Assembly: GCA_965153355.1 (NCBI GenBank)
Contig: OZ231126.1
Location: forward strand, 86,428,001-86,492,000
Source of the DNA: Flaccisagitta enflata
Taxonomy: Eukaryota > Chaetognatha > Sagittoidea > Aphragmophora
DNA length: 64,000 bases
Direction: 5' to 3'
Position 1 is the stretch's first letter. Each line of letters opens with the position of its first letter. This document shows positions 53,348-64,000 of this stretch, piece after piece. Below the pieces are notes generated by a model, which worked only from the letters and a program-made list of their open reading frames with translations, was not told the DNA's origin and did no database searches. The position numbers and the translations under genes are program-made.

Positions 53348-54996
53348 ATTGATTGATTGATTTGTAATGCTCATTAATGTGCATTTATCACATCAACAAT
53401 ATAAAATTATTATGAGCTGTACTTGCGTACAAAGTAAGAGAGAGTCAAAACAAGGCCGGATACACGGCTGGCCAAGTCGCGTGCGGGTGGGCAGGGGCAG
53501 TGATGAAATAGACCAGCTAGGCAGTTGGGCAGGAGCTGTAACCCCAAAACCGCCCGTAAACCTCGAAAAAGCAAAGTGTCACCGACCAACCGACAGACGG
53601 ACAGAATGGGTTGTAGAGTCGCGTGCACGCGACTAAAAAGCAATACAGGATAAATACGTTCAAAAAAGAAATGTTTCGTACAAGTACATGCGCCGTCATC
53701 ACTGTTTAGGTGACTCGTACATATAGGTTCTCTTAAACGACAGAATGTGACTTGTACTGTTCAGTATCTTTAAAAGCAGGTTAAATGGAATGCGTTCATA
53801 GGTAAATAAGTAAAATCTTTGGAAACGTTAATCCGTGTACATTGTGCCATGGGCACTTTTTACATTCCAGAGGTTTTGTATAACAGGTATTATCTCACGC
53901 AGAGTGCTAATGTCATTGGAAAAAAATGTGGCAAAATTAATTCGTTCACATTCGTCAGAAGTTTGTCTGTTTCTATTTTGCCATTTTGGACAATCATTAA
54001 GTCTATGGTTCTCATCGTCAATGATGTTACAAGTTGTACAAATCAGACTCAATGTGCCTTTATGGATTTTCCCGCACTCTAGCATACCATATCTTGCAGT
54101 GATTACTGTCTTTGCTTCTAATTTTGTCATTTTCATTATTTCTCTTTCAGGTTGTCTCTTGTAATCGTTCTTGTTCAGTTTTTCACTCAAGTGTGCTGTC
54201 TTTGTTTTGGTGGTTTGGACACCGTTTTCGTTCTTGTAGCACATCTCTAGTAGTCGTTCTTTGTGTTTTGTGTCAAGAGCTATGTCAATTCTTTTTTTCC
54301 ATGGTGGGAGACTGTGGTTTTTTATTTCCTCAAAGTCTAGTGATAGGTCATATTCTGCGAGAGTCTCTTTAATCTTTTTGCGCCACCCTATGTTGAGCAT
54401 GTCAAGAGTGTTAAGTGCCTCTTTAATATAGGCATCACTGCCTTTGTGGAGAATTTTGTAGAGAAAGAGGAGATTACGGTTGTCAATGCGTTGCTTGGTA
54501 AAGGGCACGCCGAGAGTGAAGATGATGGCGGCTGTAGGAGTGTGAATTGGAAGATCGAATAGACTTTTTAGGGCTTGAATTTCCACTTTTTCAATCTCAT
54601 TTTCCTCACCTTTGTTAAAGACCATGATTCTGAATGTGTTATGAAACCAGAAATGGCAATTGTCTCATGAAGATCCAGCAAGACTGGTGCCTCAATTTTT
54701 AACATAACCTCATTGCTGGCATATGTATTGACATTGATTATTGACGTTTGAAGTTTTGCTTGTCTTGATTTGATATTTTCCTTGTTTCTCCCATCACTAC
54801 TCACTACATCACCAAGGTATTTGTAGTGGTCAGTTTCGTCTATTTCCATTTCGCCTATGGTCCACTTGTACTCGTCTTTTGTATGTTTACCAACACGCAT
54901 AACTTTGCATTTCTCACGGCCCCATTTGATATTATGTTTTGTTGCGAATTGGTTTAATGTTTCCATGATTTCTCTTTGAGCGTCTACGTATCAAAG
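53344..54996 (-). pseudogene. 5'-truncated non-LTR retrotransposon with frameshift
   Basis: Minus strand. 54568-54966 encodes the end of the reverse transcriptase (NIKWGREKCKVMRVGK, HYKYLGDVVSSDGRN). 53828-54625 in another frame encodes EIEKVEIQALKSLFDLP, LLFLYKILHKGSDAYI, ARYGMLECGKIHKG and the zinc motif CTTCNIIDDENHRLNDCPKW. The two frames overlap and together make one polyprotein broken by a single frameshift near 54620. The 3' end at 53344-53362 is (GATT)n on the + strand, i.e. the same (AATC)n tail and AATGAGCATTA block as the LINE at 36722-37530. Truncated about 54996. It hosts a GHE at 53450-53636. Confidence 0.85.
53450..53636 (-). mobile_element. GHE element nested in LINE 3' UTR
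   Basis: ACAAGGCCGGATACACGGC, AAGTCGCGTGCGGGTGGGC, CCAACCGACAGACGGACAG, GAGTCGCGTGCACGCGACTA. A near-consensus intact copy. Confidence 0.92.
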
Positions 54997-55009
54997 GAGA
55001 ATAGTGTAA

Positions 55010-55450
55010 AAATGTCAAGATTTGGTCATTTTTGGCTATCATGGGTCCTTTAGGTCCTCTGGATGGGCCCATCAGGGGTCTTTAACCTTCTTATCTAGTT
55101 CTGCTGCACTGATGAGGGAAGCTAAACAGATAACCAGGCCCTTCACTGTCAAAGAATGGCAAAAAATTGATAAAAATGCTTAAATTTTGGTCATTTTTGC
55201 CCGTTTTAAGCCTTTTGGAGCATCTAGGGGCCTCTTGAATGGGTCTCTGAGGGGCCCTGACCTTTTCTTTTGTTGCTCCAAACCAGGTGACAGTATCTTA
55301 ACATAAAATTGTCCTCCCTAATAACATTTGAGAATAAACAACTCCAAAACCCCTCATTTTTTAGCCATTTTCAGCTATTTTGGTCATTTGGGGGCCCTTT
55401 GAGGACCCCCGGAGGGCCCAACAGGGACCCCTATCAGCTACTTCTCCTTA
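55010..55450. repeat. Three-unit degenerate tandem repeat, ~175 bp
   Basis: TTTTGGTCATTTTTG and a GGGCCC-rich block (GGATGGGCCCATCAGGGG, GAGGGGCCCTGACC, GGAGGGCCCAACAGGG) recur at about 55010, 55183 and 55357. Confidence 0.7.
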
Positions 55451-55785
55451 TTTTATGTTCTACTACTTAATATCTTTCAAACAAGACCAGTCCCAAGGAT
55501 TTTTACCAATTTGTCAAGGAATAGCAAAGAAAACAAGATGAACAATCTCAAATTTTGCATTGTTTTTGGTAGTGCTTTGCACCCCCAAAAAGGGGGGGAA
55601 CTAAAAGTGCTCCTCGCCAGAGGGAAATGGGAAATATGGCCCAAACTTTTTTTATCTCAAAGTAGACATAAAAAGTAAACTTTTCACCAATGCAAATCTT
55701 TCTATGACCAAAAAAAAAAAAAAATTTCACCCCCATCTACAAGCTATGACACGAGTACAATTTGTGAGCCTTTTGGAATGTGTTT

Positions 55786-56085
55786 TTACTTAGGTGAGGT
55801 CAAAAATCAGAGTTATACCCATATTCATGTGGAAAACTTTGTTTTTAGTCGCGTGATACGCGACTCTAAAACCCGCTTTGTCGGTCTGTCGGTCCTTTGG
55901 TCGGTCCAGCCGTCTGTCCATCCGTCGGTGCGTCCATCACACTTTACTTTTTTGGGGTTTTTGGGGTCTTTGGCCTTACTGCTCCTGCCCGACGCACGCG
56001 ACTTAGGTCTAATGACCTTGTTACATAGGTGAGGTAAAAATCAGAGATATACCCATATCCATATAGAAAACTATGTTTTTTTTTG
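55786..56085. repeat. Tandem ~61-bp flank duplication split by a GHE
   Basis: TTAGGTGAGGTCAAAAATCA and ATAGGTGAGGTAAAAATCA begin two similar units ending GTTTTT; the GHE 55848-56022 sits exactly between them. Confidence 0.8.
55848..56022 (+). mobile_element. GHE element
   Basis: Tip AGTCGCGTGATACGCGACTC, GTCGGTCTGTCGGTCC, TTACTGCTCCTGCCC, GACGCACGCGACTTAGG, AATGACCTTGTT; inserted at GTTTTT/ACATAGG. Confidence 0.9.
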
Positions 56086-56341
56086 AGTAAAGAATCAGGT
56101 TCCCTTGCATTTTAACAAAAAAAGTTAGTCCTTGGTCTCAAATCAGAAATTTTCTAGCCTAAAAACCAATGTATTCAAATCTGGCGTTGTTGGACTTTTC
56201 AGCACCCTGTGCTCTGTCTTCATACATTATTTCTTCAGTTATTCTTTACTTAGAATAGTCAAATTGGCAACACCGGAATTCGGCATAACCGGAGAAAAAC
56301 AGCTAGTCCCTTGAGATCCGTTATTGCGGGGTTCCACGGTA

Positions 56342-56522
56342 CAGTTGAACACTGGTCCCATGAGTCACGATCTCACGGATCCCCTTCTTATGGAATTCTG
56401 CTTTTAACGGATATAAATTCATAGTCCCTTTTTCATAGTTTCTTTTTATTTCCTGTATTGGCTTTAATAGAATTCCGCCCAGATAAGATTTGTCAGTCCC
56501 TTTGAATTCCGGGATTTACCTG
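56342..56522. mobile_element. TA-flanked small element, pogo/Tigger-like ends
   Basis: TA-CAGTTGAACACTGGTCCC at the left and, reversed from the right, TA-CAGGTAAATCCCGGAATTC then AAAGGGACTG. Ends of this wording with TA duplication are usual in pogo-like MITEs. A similar end, CAGTTAAACTTTGCAATAAC, lies alone at 53054, and CCGTGGAACCCCGCAATAAC ends at 56339. Confidence 0.5.
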
Positions 56523-56573
56523 TAGTGAGTAATCATCAAATTCAAAAAGGAATTATTTGGTTGTTTATTGGGA

Positions 56574-56726
56574 ACAAGGCCGGATACACGGCAATCCAGT
56601 CGCGGACGGTTAGGCAGGAGCAGTAATGCGAAAACCAATCGCAATTTAGAAATGTGACGAACGGACGGACCGACGGACCGACGGACCGACCTACACGGCA
56701 AGGTGTAGAGTCGCGTGGCCGCGACT
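56574..56726 (-). mobile_element. GHE element, GGAC subtype
   Basis: ACAAGGCCGGATACACGGC, CAGTCGCGGACGGTTAGGC, GACGGACCGACGGACCG, GAGTCGCGTGGCCGCGACTA. Confidence 0.92.
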
Positions 56727-56744
56727 AAAAACTAAAACAAACAT

Positions 56745-57065
56745 GATTCGATTTTTGAGTTCCACTGAGGAATCAATTTTCCTCTTTTTTGTTTGAGCTG
56801 ATTTGAGGAAGTTGGAGCACCACTCGACCAGGCTCGCGCAAGGCTGGGGTTGAAATCTATACAGGCTGAAAGAGGAAACTTTTTCACACCTTCTGGAACA
56901 AAGTGGAGTGCTGTCGGACCAATACTTTTTGAGTTATGTATTTTTGAATCTTTTTTTACTTCTGTATACAAATAGAAATTAAATCAAAATTTGTAAAGCC
57001 CATAAAACGCAACTCAATTTTGCATGAAACCTGGTGTGCAGTCTTAGTCATTATGACGATGTGAC
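56745..57065 (-). repeat. Dispersed ~330-bp repeat, inverted relative of 51690-52045
   Basis: Reverse complement shares CATAACTCAAAAAGTATTGG, TTTGTTCCAGAAGGTG and the TTTCATGCAAAATTGAG block. Confidence 0.75.
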
Positions 57066-57145
57066 AATATGTGCAATTTAACTCAATATTCACAGAAGTG
57101 ACCTGTCACCCATTGGACCAATAAGCCAGTGCAGTAGGATAACCA

Positions 57146-57420
<275 letters not shown>

Positions 57421-57813
57421 TTTCATTTTTTTCTCCTCTCTTTCTATCACGATTTTTCCGGTCGGCGATATCGCCATTAAAAGTGTAATCATCTGAGGGA
57501 CCAAAGTAAATGATAAATACCTTTTGATCCATCAATTTCTTCTCCAAACAAAATTAAAGCAGCAACGTAACTCAACAAAACCGTGAAAATTCTTTTGTTT
57601 TGCAACATCGTTTTTATGCTTGCAACATTGAGAGCAACAGGCCTTAGAAAGGTGATCATTTAGAGCTGTTATTCAGTGCGTTTATTTTTTGAAAGCTTAG
57701 TTTTCATTCAGAAAAAAAAATCTCTCACTGTTGAGGACGCCTGAATTTGGTTGCGGCAGAAATGGGAAGAACGGCTCGTAAACAAATAGTGATACAGACG
57801 GACTGTCAGATGT

Positions 57814-58231
57814 ATACTATACGAACTTAAAAAAAAGACGCACTTTTGAGTGGTTGATTGGGCCATTGAAAATAAAAAAAACTAATTAAAATCTTAGACC
57901 ATTTTGAAGCCTTTGAAAAACTCTTTCATTTGGCGCCAATCTGGTATCTCTATCTTTTTTCGTTTGGAAATGGCATTAGTTTGAGTAAAAATGTTGCCAA
58001 ATTTGTTTTTGCAGTCCCTTTGAAAAAGATGCAATTCAGCAAAATGGTGTCTCACTTTAGAAAGCTCTAGCTCCTAAACCGTTAAAGATACAGATCTGGG
58101 ATTGGTCTAGAATGAAAGATAATTTGAAAATCTTCAAAATCACTCTCTCTTTAAAATTTTGTGAACACTATTTAAGTCAGTTTTATCAACAAATAAAAAG
58201 GTGCGTCTTTTTTTTAAATTCGCATAGTAGA
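57814..58231 (-). mobile_element. GACGCAC-type MITE, copy 3
   Basis: Inverted ends TACTATACGAACTT and TACTATGCGAATTT, each followed by an A-run and GACGCAC. Interior reversed relative to copies 1 and 2 (TTTCATTTGGCGCCAATCTG, GCTCTAGCTCCTAAACCG). Confidence 0.85.
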
Positions 58232-59318
58232 TGGACGGACCGAAAAGTGTTTTGAAAAGTCGCGCATAGCACACTCCAAAAGCTCGAAATATTAAGTTGG
58301 AGGATGATTTGTGGCAAGCTTGATACAGAACCCGCATTTAGAAAAAAATTCTGAAGCTCGAAGCAGAAATCGAATAATAAAACTGCGTATATCGCTGTTA
58401 CTCATTTTGCAGGCGTGTATAAAGTTGAGCATTCCCGCCCCCCCCCCCCGTGGGAGAAGGGAGGAAATAAAATCAAAGGGTTTGGAGATAGGACAAAAAA
58501 TCAAAAGCTAAAAAAGAAGAACAATTTTTAACACTTTTGGTAGTTCCAAATGGAAGTATCTGATAACTTCAACACATCTTAATGATATTTATACCTATAT
58601 TATATTATTTTATTGCTTCAAAAGCAAAGGCAGAGCGGGGGAATAAAATCAAAAGCTGCTCAATTATATACACCCCTGTCATTTTGAGAGCCTCCTATCA
58701 AGTGATAGTCTGTCCCGTGTTTTGGAGCCGTGTCGAAACGGTAATTGATGAGGCTAGTGACACAAAAAATGTGTCATTAACCTATGAAAAATATCGTTAT
58801 GACACAGCTGTTAATCGCCGTTACAAAACGATCGGTTTTTGGCGTTACAACTCGCATGGCATGCCGCAGTTTTGAAACGCTTTCTTTTGGGCTTAAAAAC
58901 ACGCGTTTCATACAGCTGGCATTAGGGCTGGTCATATCGCCAACCTTGATGAATCTTTATGTAAGTTGTCAAAAATACTCGAGTTGCTATTTGTGAAAGA
59001 TTGAGACCTTGCGCGACCTCAACTCCTTGTATCTTCATTGCTCACAAAATGAACAAAAAAAGTTGATAAATGTTTAACAAAATTTTGCTTTCGTTTGCAG
59101 CAATGCGGTAAAACAGTTTTTCCCCTGAATCTTCCCTACGCCAGTTTTTAAATCGAACGTTTTCAAGGCGCGCTTTTGTCAACTCAGTCTACGCGCTATA
59201 TGATACAGAGGGGAAATGCATTGTGACAAAAGAAGTAAAAAAAGTCAATTTTATCAGACTGACGATTGAAAAATTGCTGGATAATCGATATTGAAATGAT
59301 TTCCTGTCTAGCTTTTTA
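58232..59318. other. No supported gene
   Basis: AT-rich, single-copy-looking DNA; short frames without motifs. Confidence 0.45.
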
Positions 59319-60910
59319 GTCGCGTGCACGCGACTCTATGACCCGCTTTGTCGGTTGGTCGGTCTGTCCGTCGGTCGGTAACACTTAGCTTTTTCTTATC
59401 TTTTTGCGTCATTTTATGTCATATTAGGTTATTCTAAGTCATTTTAAGTCATTTTTAGTCATTTTATGTCATTTCCAGTCATTTTGAGTCATTTTTAGTC
59501 GTCCAAGTCATTTTGTCATTTTTTGTTATTTTTGTCATTTTGAGTTATAATAAGTCATTTTAAGTCATGCTAAGTCATTTTAAGTCATTTTAAGTCATTC
59601 TAAGTCATTATAAGTCATTTTAAGTCATTATAAGTCATTCTAAGTCACTGAGGTGAGGTGAGGCGCTGGATTAGGAGGCGCTGGATTCCAGGCGCTGGAT
59701 TCCGAGGCGAAGGATTCGAGGCGAATTCGTCGGTCCAAGTTATTTCTTGGCTTTTGTAGTTTTTGTCAATTTGCATCATTTTAAGTCATCTCGAGTCATT
59801 TTTAGTCATCTCAAGTCATCTCAAGTCATTTTAAGTCATTCTTGGTCATTTTGAGCCTCTTTTAGTCATTCTTTTTTTCTAAAGGTCTGGTTTAAGTCTG
59901 GTTAATGTCTGGTTTATGTCTGGTTTAAGTTTGGTTTAAGTCTGTTTTAAGTCTGGTTTATGCCTGGTTTAAGTCTGGTTTAAGTCTGGTTTAAGTCTGG
60001 TTTAAGTTTTGTTAAAGTCTGGTAAAAGTCTGGTTTAAATCTGGTTTAAGTCTGGTTTAAGTCTGGATTAAGTCTGGTTTAAGTCAGGTTTAAGTCTGGT
60101 TTAAGTTTGGTTTAAGGCTGGTTTAGGTCTGGTTTAAGTCTGGTTAATGTCTGGTTTATGTCTGGTTTAAGTTTGGTTTAAGACTGCTTTAATTCTGGTT
60201 TTTGCCTGGTTTAAGCCGGTTTAAGTCTGGTTTAACTCTGGTTTAAAGCTCCAGCGAATAAGTGCTATACTTTCTTATAACGCTAACCCTAACCCTAACC
60301 CTAACCCGCCACGCTCATGAGCGGGTGCATGTAGCTCACTGAAACATTAACCCTAACCTCCAAACCCTAACCCTAACCTCCAAACCCTAACCCTAACCTT
60401 ATTTGACTTCACTTTGGAGGTATATGGGTTAGGGTTAGGGTTAGGGTTTAAGTTTTGTTAAAGTCTGGTTAAAGTCTGGTTTAAATCTGGTTTAAGTCTG
60501 GTTTAAGTCTGGATTAAGTCTGGTTTAAGTCAGGTTTAAGTCTGGTTAAAGTTTGGTTTAAGGCTGGTTTAGGTCTGGTTTAAGTCTGGTTTAAGTCTGG
60601 TTCAAGCCTGGTTTAAGTCTAGATTAAGTCTGGTTTAAGTCTGGTTTAAGTCTGGTTTAAGTCGGTTTAGGTCTGGTTCAGGTCTGGTTTGGGTCAGATT
60701 TAAGTCTGGTTTATGTCTGGTTTACATCTGGATTGATTCTGGTTTATGTCTGGTTTAAGTCTGGTTTATGTCTGGTTTAAGTCTGGCTTATGTCTGGTTT
60801 ATGTCTGGTTGAAGTCTGGTTAAGGTCTGGTTTAGGTCTGATTGAAGTCTGGTTTAGGTCTGGTTTAGTTTTGGCTTAGGTCTGGTTTAGGTCAGATTTA
60901 GGTCTGACTT
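59319..60910 (+). mobile_element. GHE long copy with 11-bp minisatellite core, 3' end missing
   Basis: Tip GTCGCGTGCACGCGACTC, GTCGGTTGGTCGGTC, AACACTTAGC, a GTCATTTTAA array (59400-59660, 59770-59870), then degenerate GTCTGGTTTAA units to 60905. Higher-order copies occur with 242-bp (59884/60126) and 446-bp (60004/60450) offsets. A telomere-like block is embedded. No CCTTGTT end is found. Confidence 0.8.
60283..60446. repeat. Internal telomere-like repeats, divergent pair
   Basis: CTAACCCTAACCCTAACCC at 60283, CTCCAAACCCTAACCCTAAC twice near 60358-60398, and GGGTTAGGGTTAGGGTT at 60426-60446. On the + strand CCCTAA lies left and TTAGGG right, the order of a linear molecule with telomeres at both ends, not of an end fusion. 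Confidence 0.9.
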
Positions 60911-62242
60911 ATGGGCAAATGTCACGGTTCCACAGCATGCTTGAGGGCCCGACTTTCTGCCAATCTATGTTGGCCCAAGTTTCAGATACAGCATTACAAG
61001 CAAATTAAATGGTTCAAAGACATTCATAACTACCCAGTGTACTATTTCAAACCACTTTTTGTGACCCTCCCTACCCCTAGAGGGTCTAAAAATTTGTTCA
61101 AAGGGCTCTTTTTGGCGTGTCTCCATTCTGTCTCCTGTAAAAAATAGCAAGCAAAACCAATCAAAAAATGTCGCATCTCATGATATTATGAGTTTTTATC
61201 AACTAGTATCAATCCCACAGAATACACAAAAAAATTCAACTCACTACTCAATCAATAAGTTGTCAAAAAATGGTATAAAAATCAAATTTACCCCTTCTCG
61301 ATTTTTTTACTTTTTTTCTCTCAAGATTGAATGTTATGATATTTATTTTTTTTAACCTCATTTATATTAAACATTAAGCATTTTTTTCCTTGCAATTCGA
61401 TGGACAACAACTTGAAGAACATTTCCCTCCATTTTCATGTTATTGGGTTGATCCTACGCAGAGAAATGGTTTTTATCTTGGAGCGTATCAATTCGCGCAC
61501 ACCCCCAAACTTGATCCTAACGCATACCTAACGCTTTAAATATGCCACTATGGTGTAAAAAAGAAACAGTTCACATAAAATCTGACCACACCATGTGAAA
61601 GAGCATGAAATTTTGATTCTTCTCTGATAATTTGAAACCTTAACTCTCAGGCATTTCGTCACAATGAAATTTTACATTTTGTTGGTCCTGAAGTGTGAAC
61701 AGAATTGATACGCTCATCGACGGCTCATCGTAGTTAATTCTTTGTTTCCACACAGCGCTTCTCACACAAATGCGCGATGCTTTTGTGTCTTAATTTGGTA
61801 AAATTTCTTAAAATTAAAATTGGCATATCTCAGGAACTGTTCGAGCTAGCCCATTGAAATTTTGCATGGTTGATACCTAGACCAAGAGGGTCCTTTGACT
61901 AAATTCTGATGCGACGTAAAGAATGTTGAGCAGTCCAACCAGACCAACCAGCCTACCAGAATTGAAAATGAAAAAATGGCATAACTTCTAAAATAATTGT
62001 CCGATCTGGTTGAAATTTTGCATGAAGCTTCCATTAAAGATTCCTCGTCTTTGACTTGAATAAGAGTTTGGGTAAAAAATTCTTTCTCCAACAGCCCACC
62101 CAGCCAGAAATGGTACTTATAGAGATTTTTTTTAAAAACTCAAAAAATTTTAAAATTTTTCAGAAACATGATCACACATGATTGCTTGACCGTTATCAAT
62201 AAGAATTTTACCTTCATATTGATTTCTTTATTGTATTTAGCT
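60911..62242. other. No supported gene; two-unit repeat at 61820-62090
   Basis: AT-rich. GCATATCTCAGGAACTGTTC and GCATAACTTCTAAAATAATT begin two related ~155-bp units that share TGAAATTTTGCATG. Confidence 0.5.
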
Positions 62243-63952
<1,710 letters not shown>

Positions 63953-64000
63953 ATTTAGCTAATTTTTTTAGTATCAAAACTGCCAATAACATTTTTTCCA

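Noticed and set aside
60283-60446. Chromosome end-to-end fusion point
   Set aside because: Fusion would read TTAGGG then CCCTAA on one strand; here the order is the opposite.

Overview
The window is repeat-dominated animal nuclear DNA. A BEL/Pao-type pol (a class known only from Metazoa), two non-LTR retrotransposon lineages, exon-like coding pieces with GT/AG borders and short TTAGGG/CCCTAA tracts point to a metazoan. The TTAGGG form argues against most arthropods and nematodes, so a marine invertebrate is my best guess; I cannot name the species. Two runs of ten N (19486-19495 and 42687-42696) are assembly gaps. There are no rRNA, tRNA, CRISPR or prokaryotic features.

Layout. 1-4413 and 38812-42686 are a direct ~4 kb duplication; the second copy stops exactly at a gap. 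4448-9246 is a TA-flanked inverted-repeat element riddled with later insertions. 9250-19485 is microsatellites plus scattered short elements. 19497-21950 is mostly unique and holds the only convincing host-type gene piece, a split membrane-protein gene on the minus strand near 21.0-21.4 kb. 21.9-38.8 kb is nested MITEs, huge CT/CA/CTT/CAA arrays, an 11-bp minisatellite and a 34-bp minisatellite broken by a LINE. 42697-47400 is GC-rich retroelement DNA: a damaged RNase H piece, an intact integrase-DUF5641 ORF, then a disrupted gag-like region. 47.4-64 kb returns to AT-rich DNA with a discoidin-like exon, a second LINE, more short elements, an internal telomeric patch and a complete non-autonomous hAT element.

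The most striking system is a family of short mobile elements, which I call GHE (GTCGCG-hairpin element). About 28 full or partial copies lie here. In the + sense each starts with a palindrome such as GTCGCGTGCACGCGAC, has a GTCC/GTCG tetranucleotide tract, then a TGCCCCTGCCCACC box, an inverted copy of the tip (GCACGCGAC), a small hairpin and a CCTTGTT end. Tip and inverted copy change together between subfamilies. One filled/empty site pair shows insertion into a TTTTTA target with at most 3 bp duplicated. Some copies have cores expanded into kilobase 11-bp minisatellites, one is nested in another, and others host foldback MITEs. The structure recalls non-autonomous Helentron-like elements, but that assignment is inference.

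Nothing here forms a working pathway: the window is a record of successive insertion, nesting and tandem expansion, with (GA/CT)n arrays alone making up about 3.5 kb.
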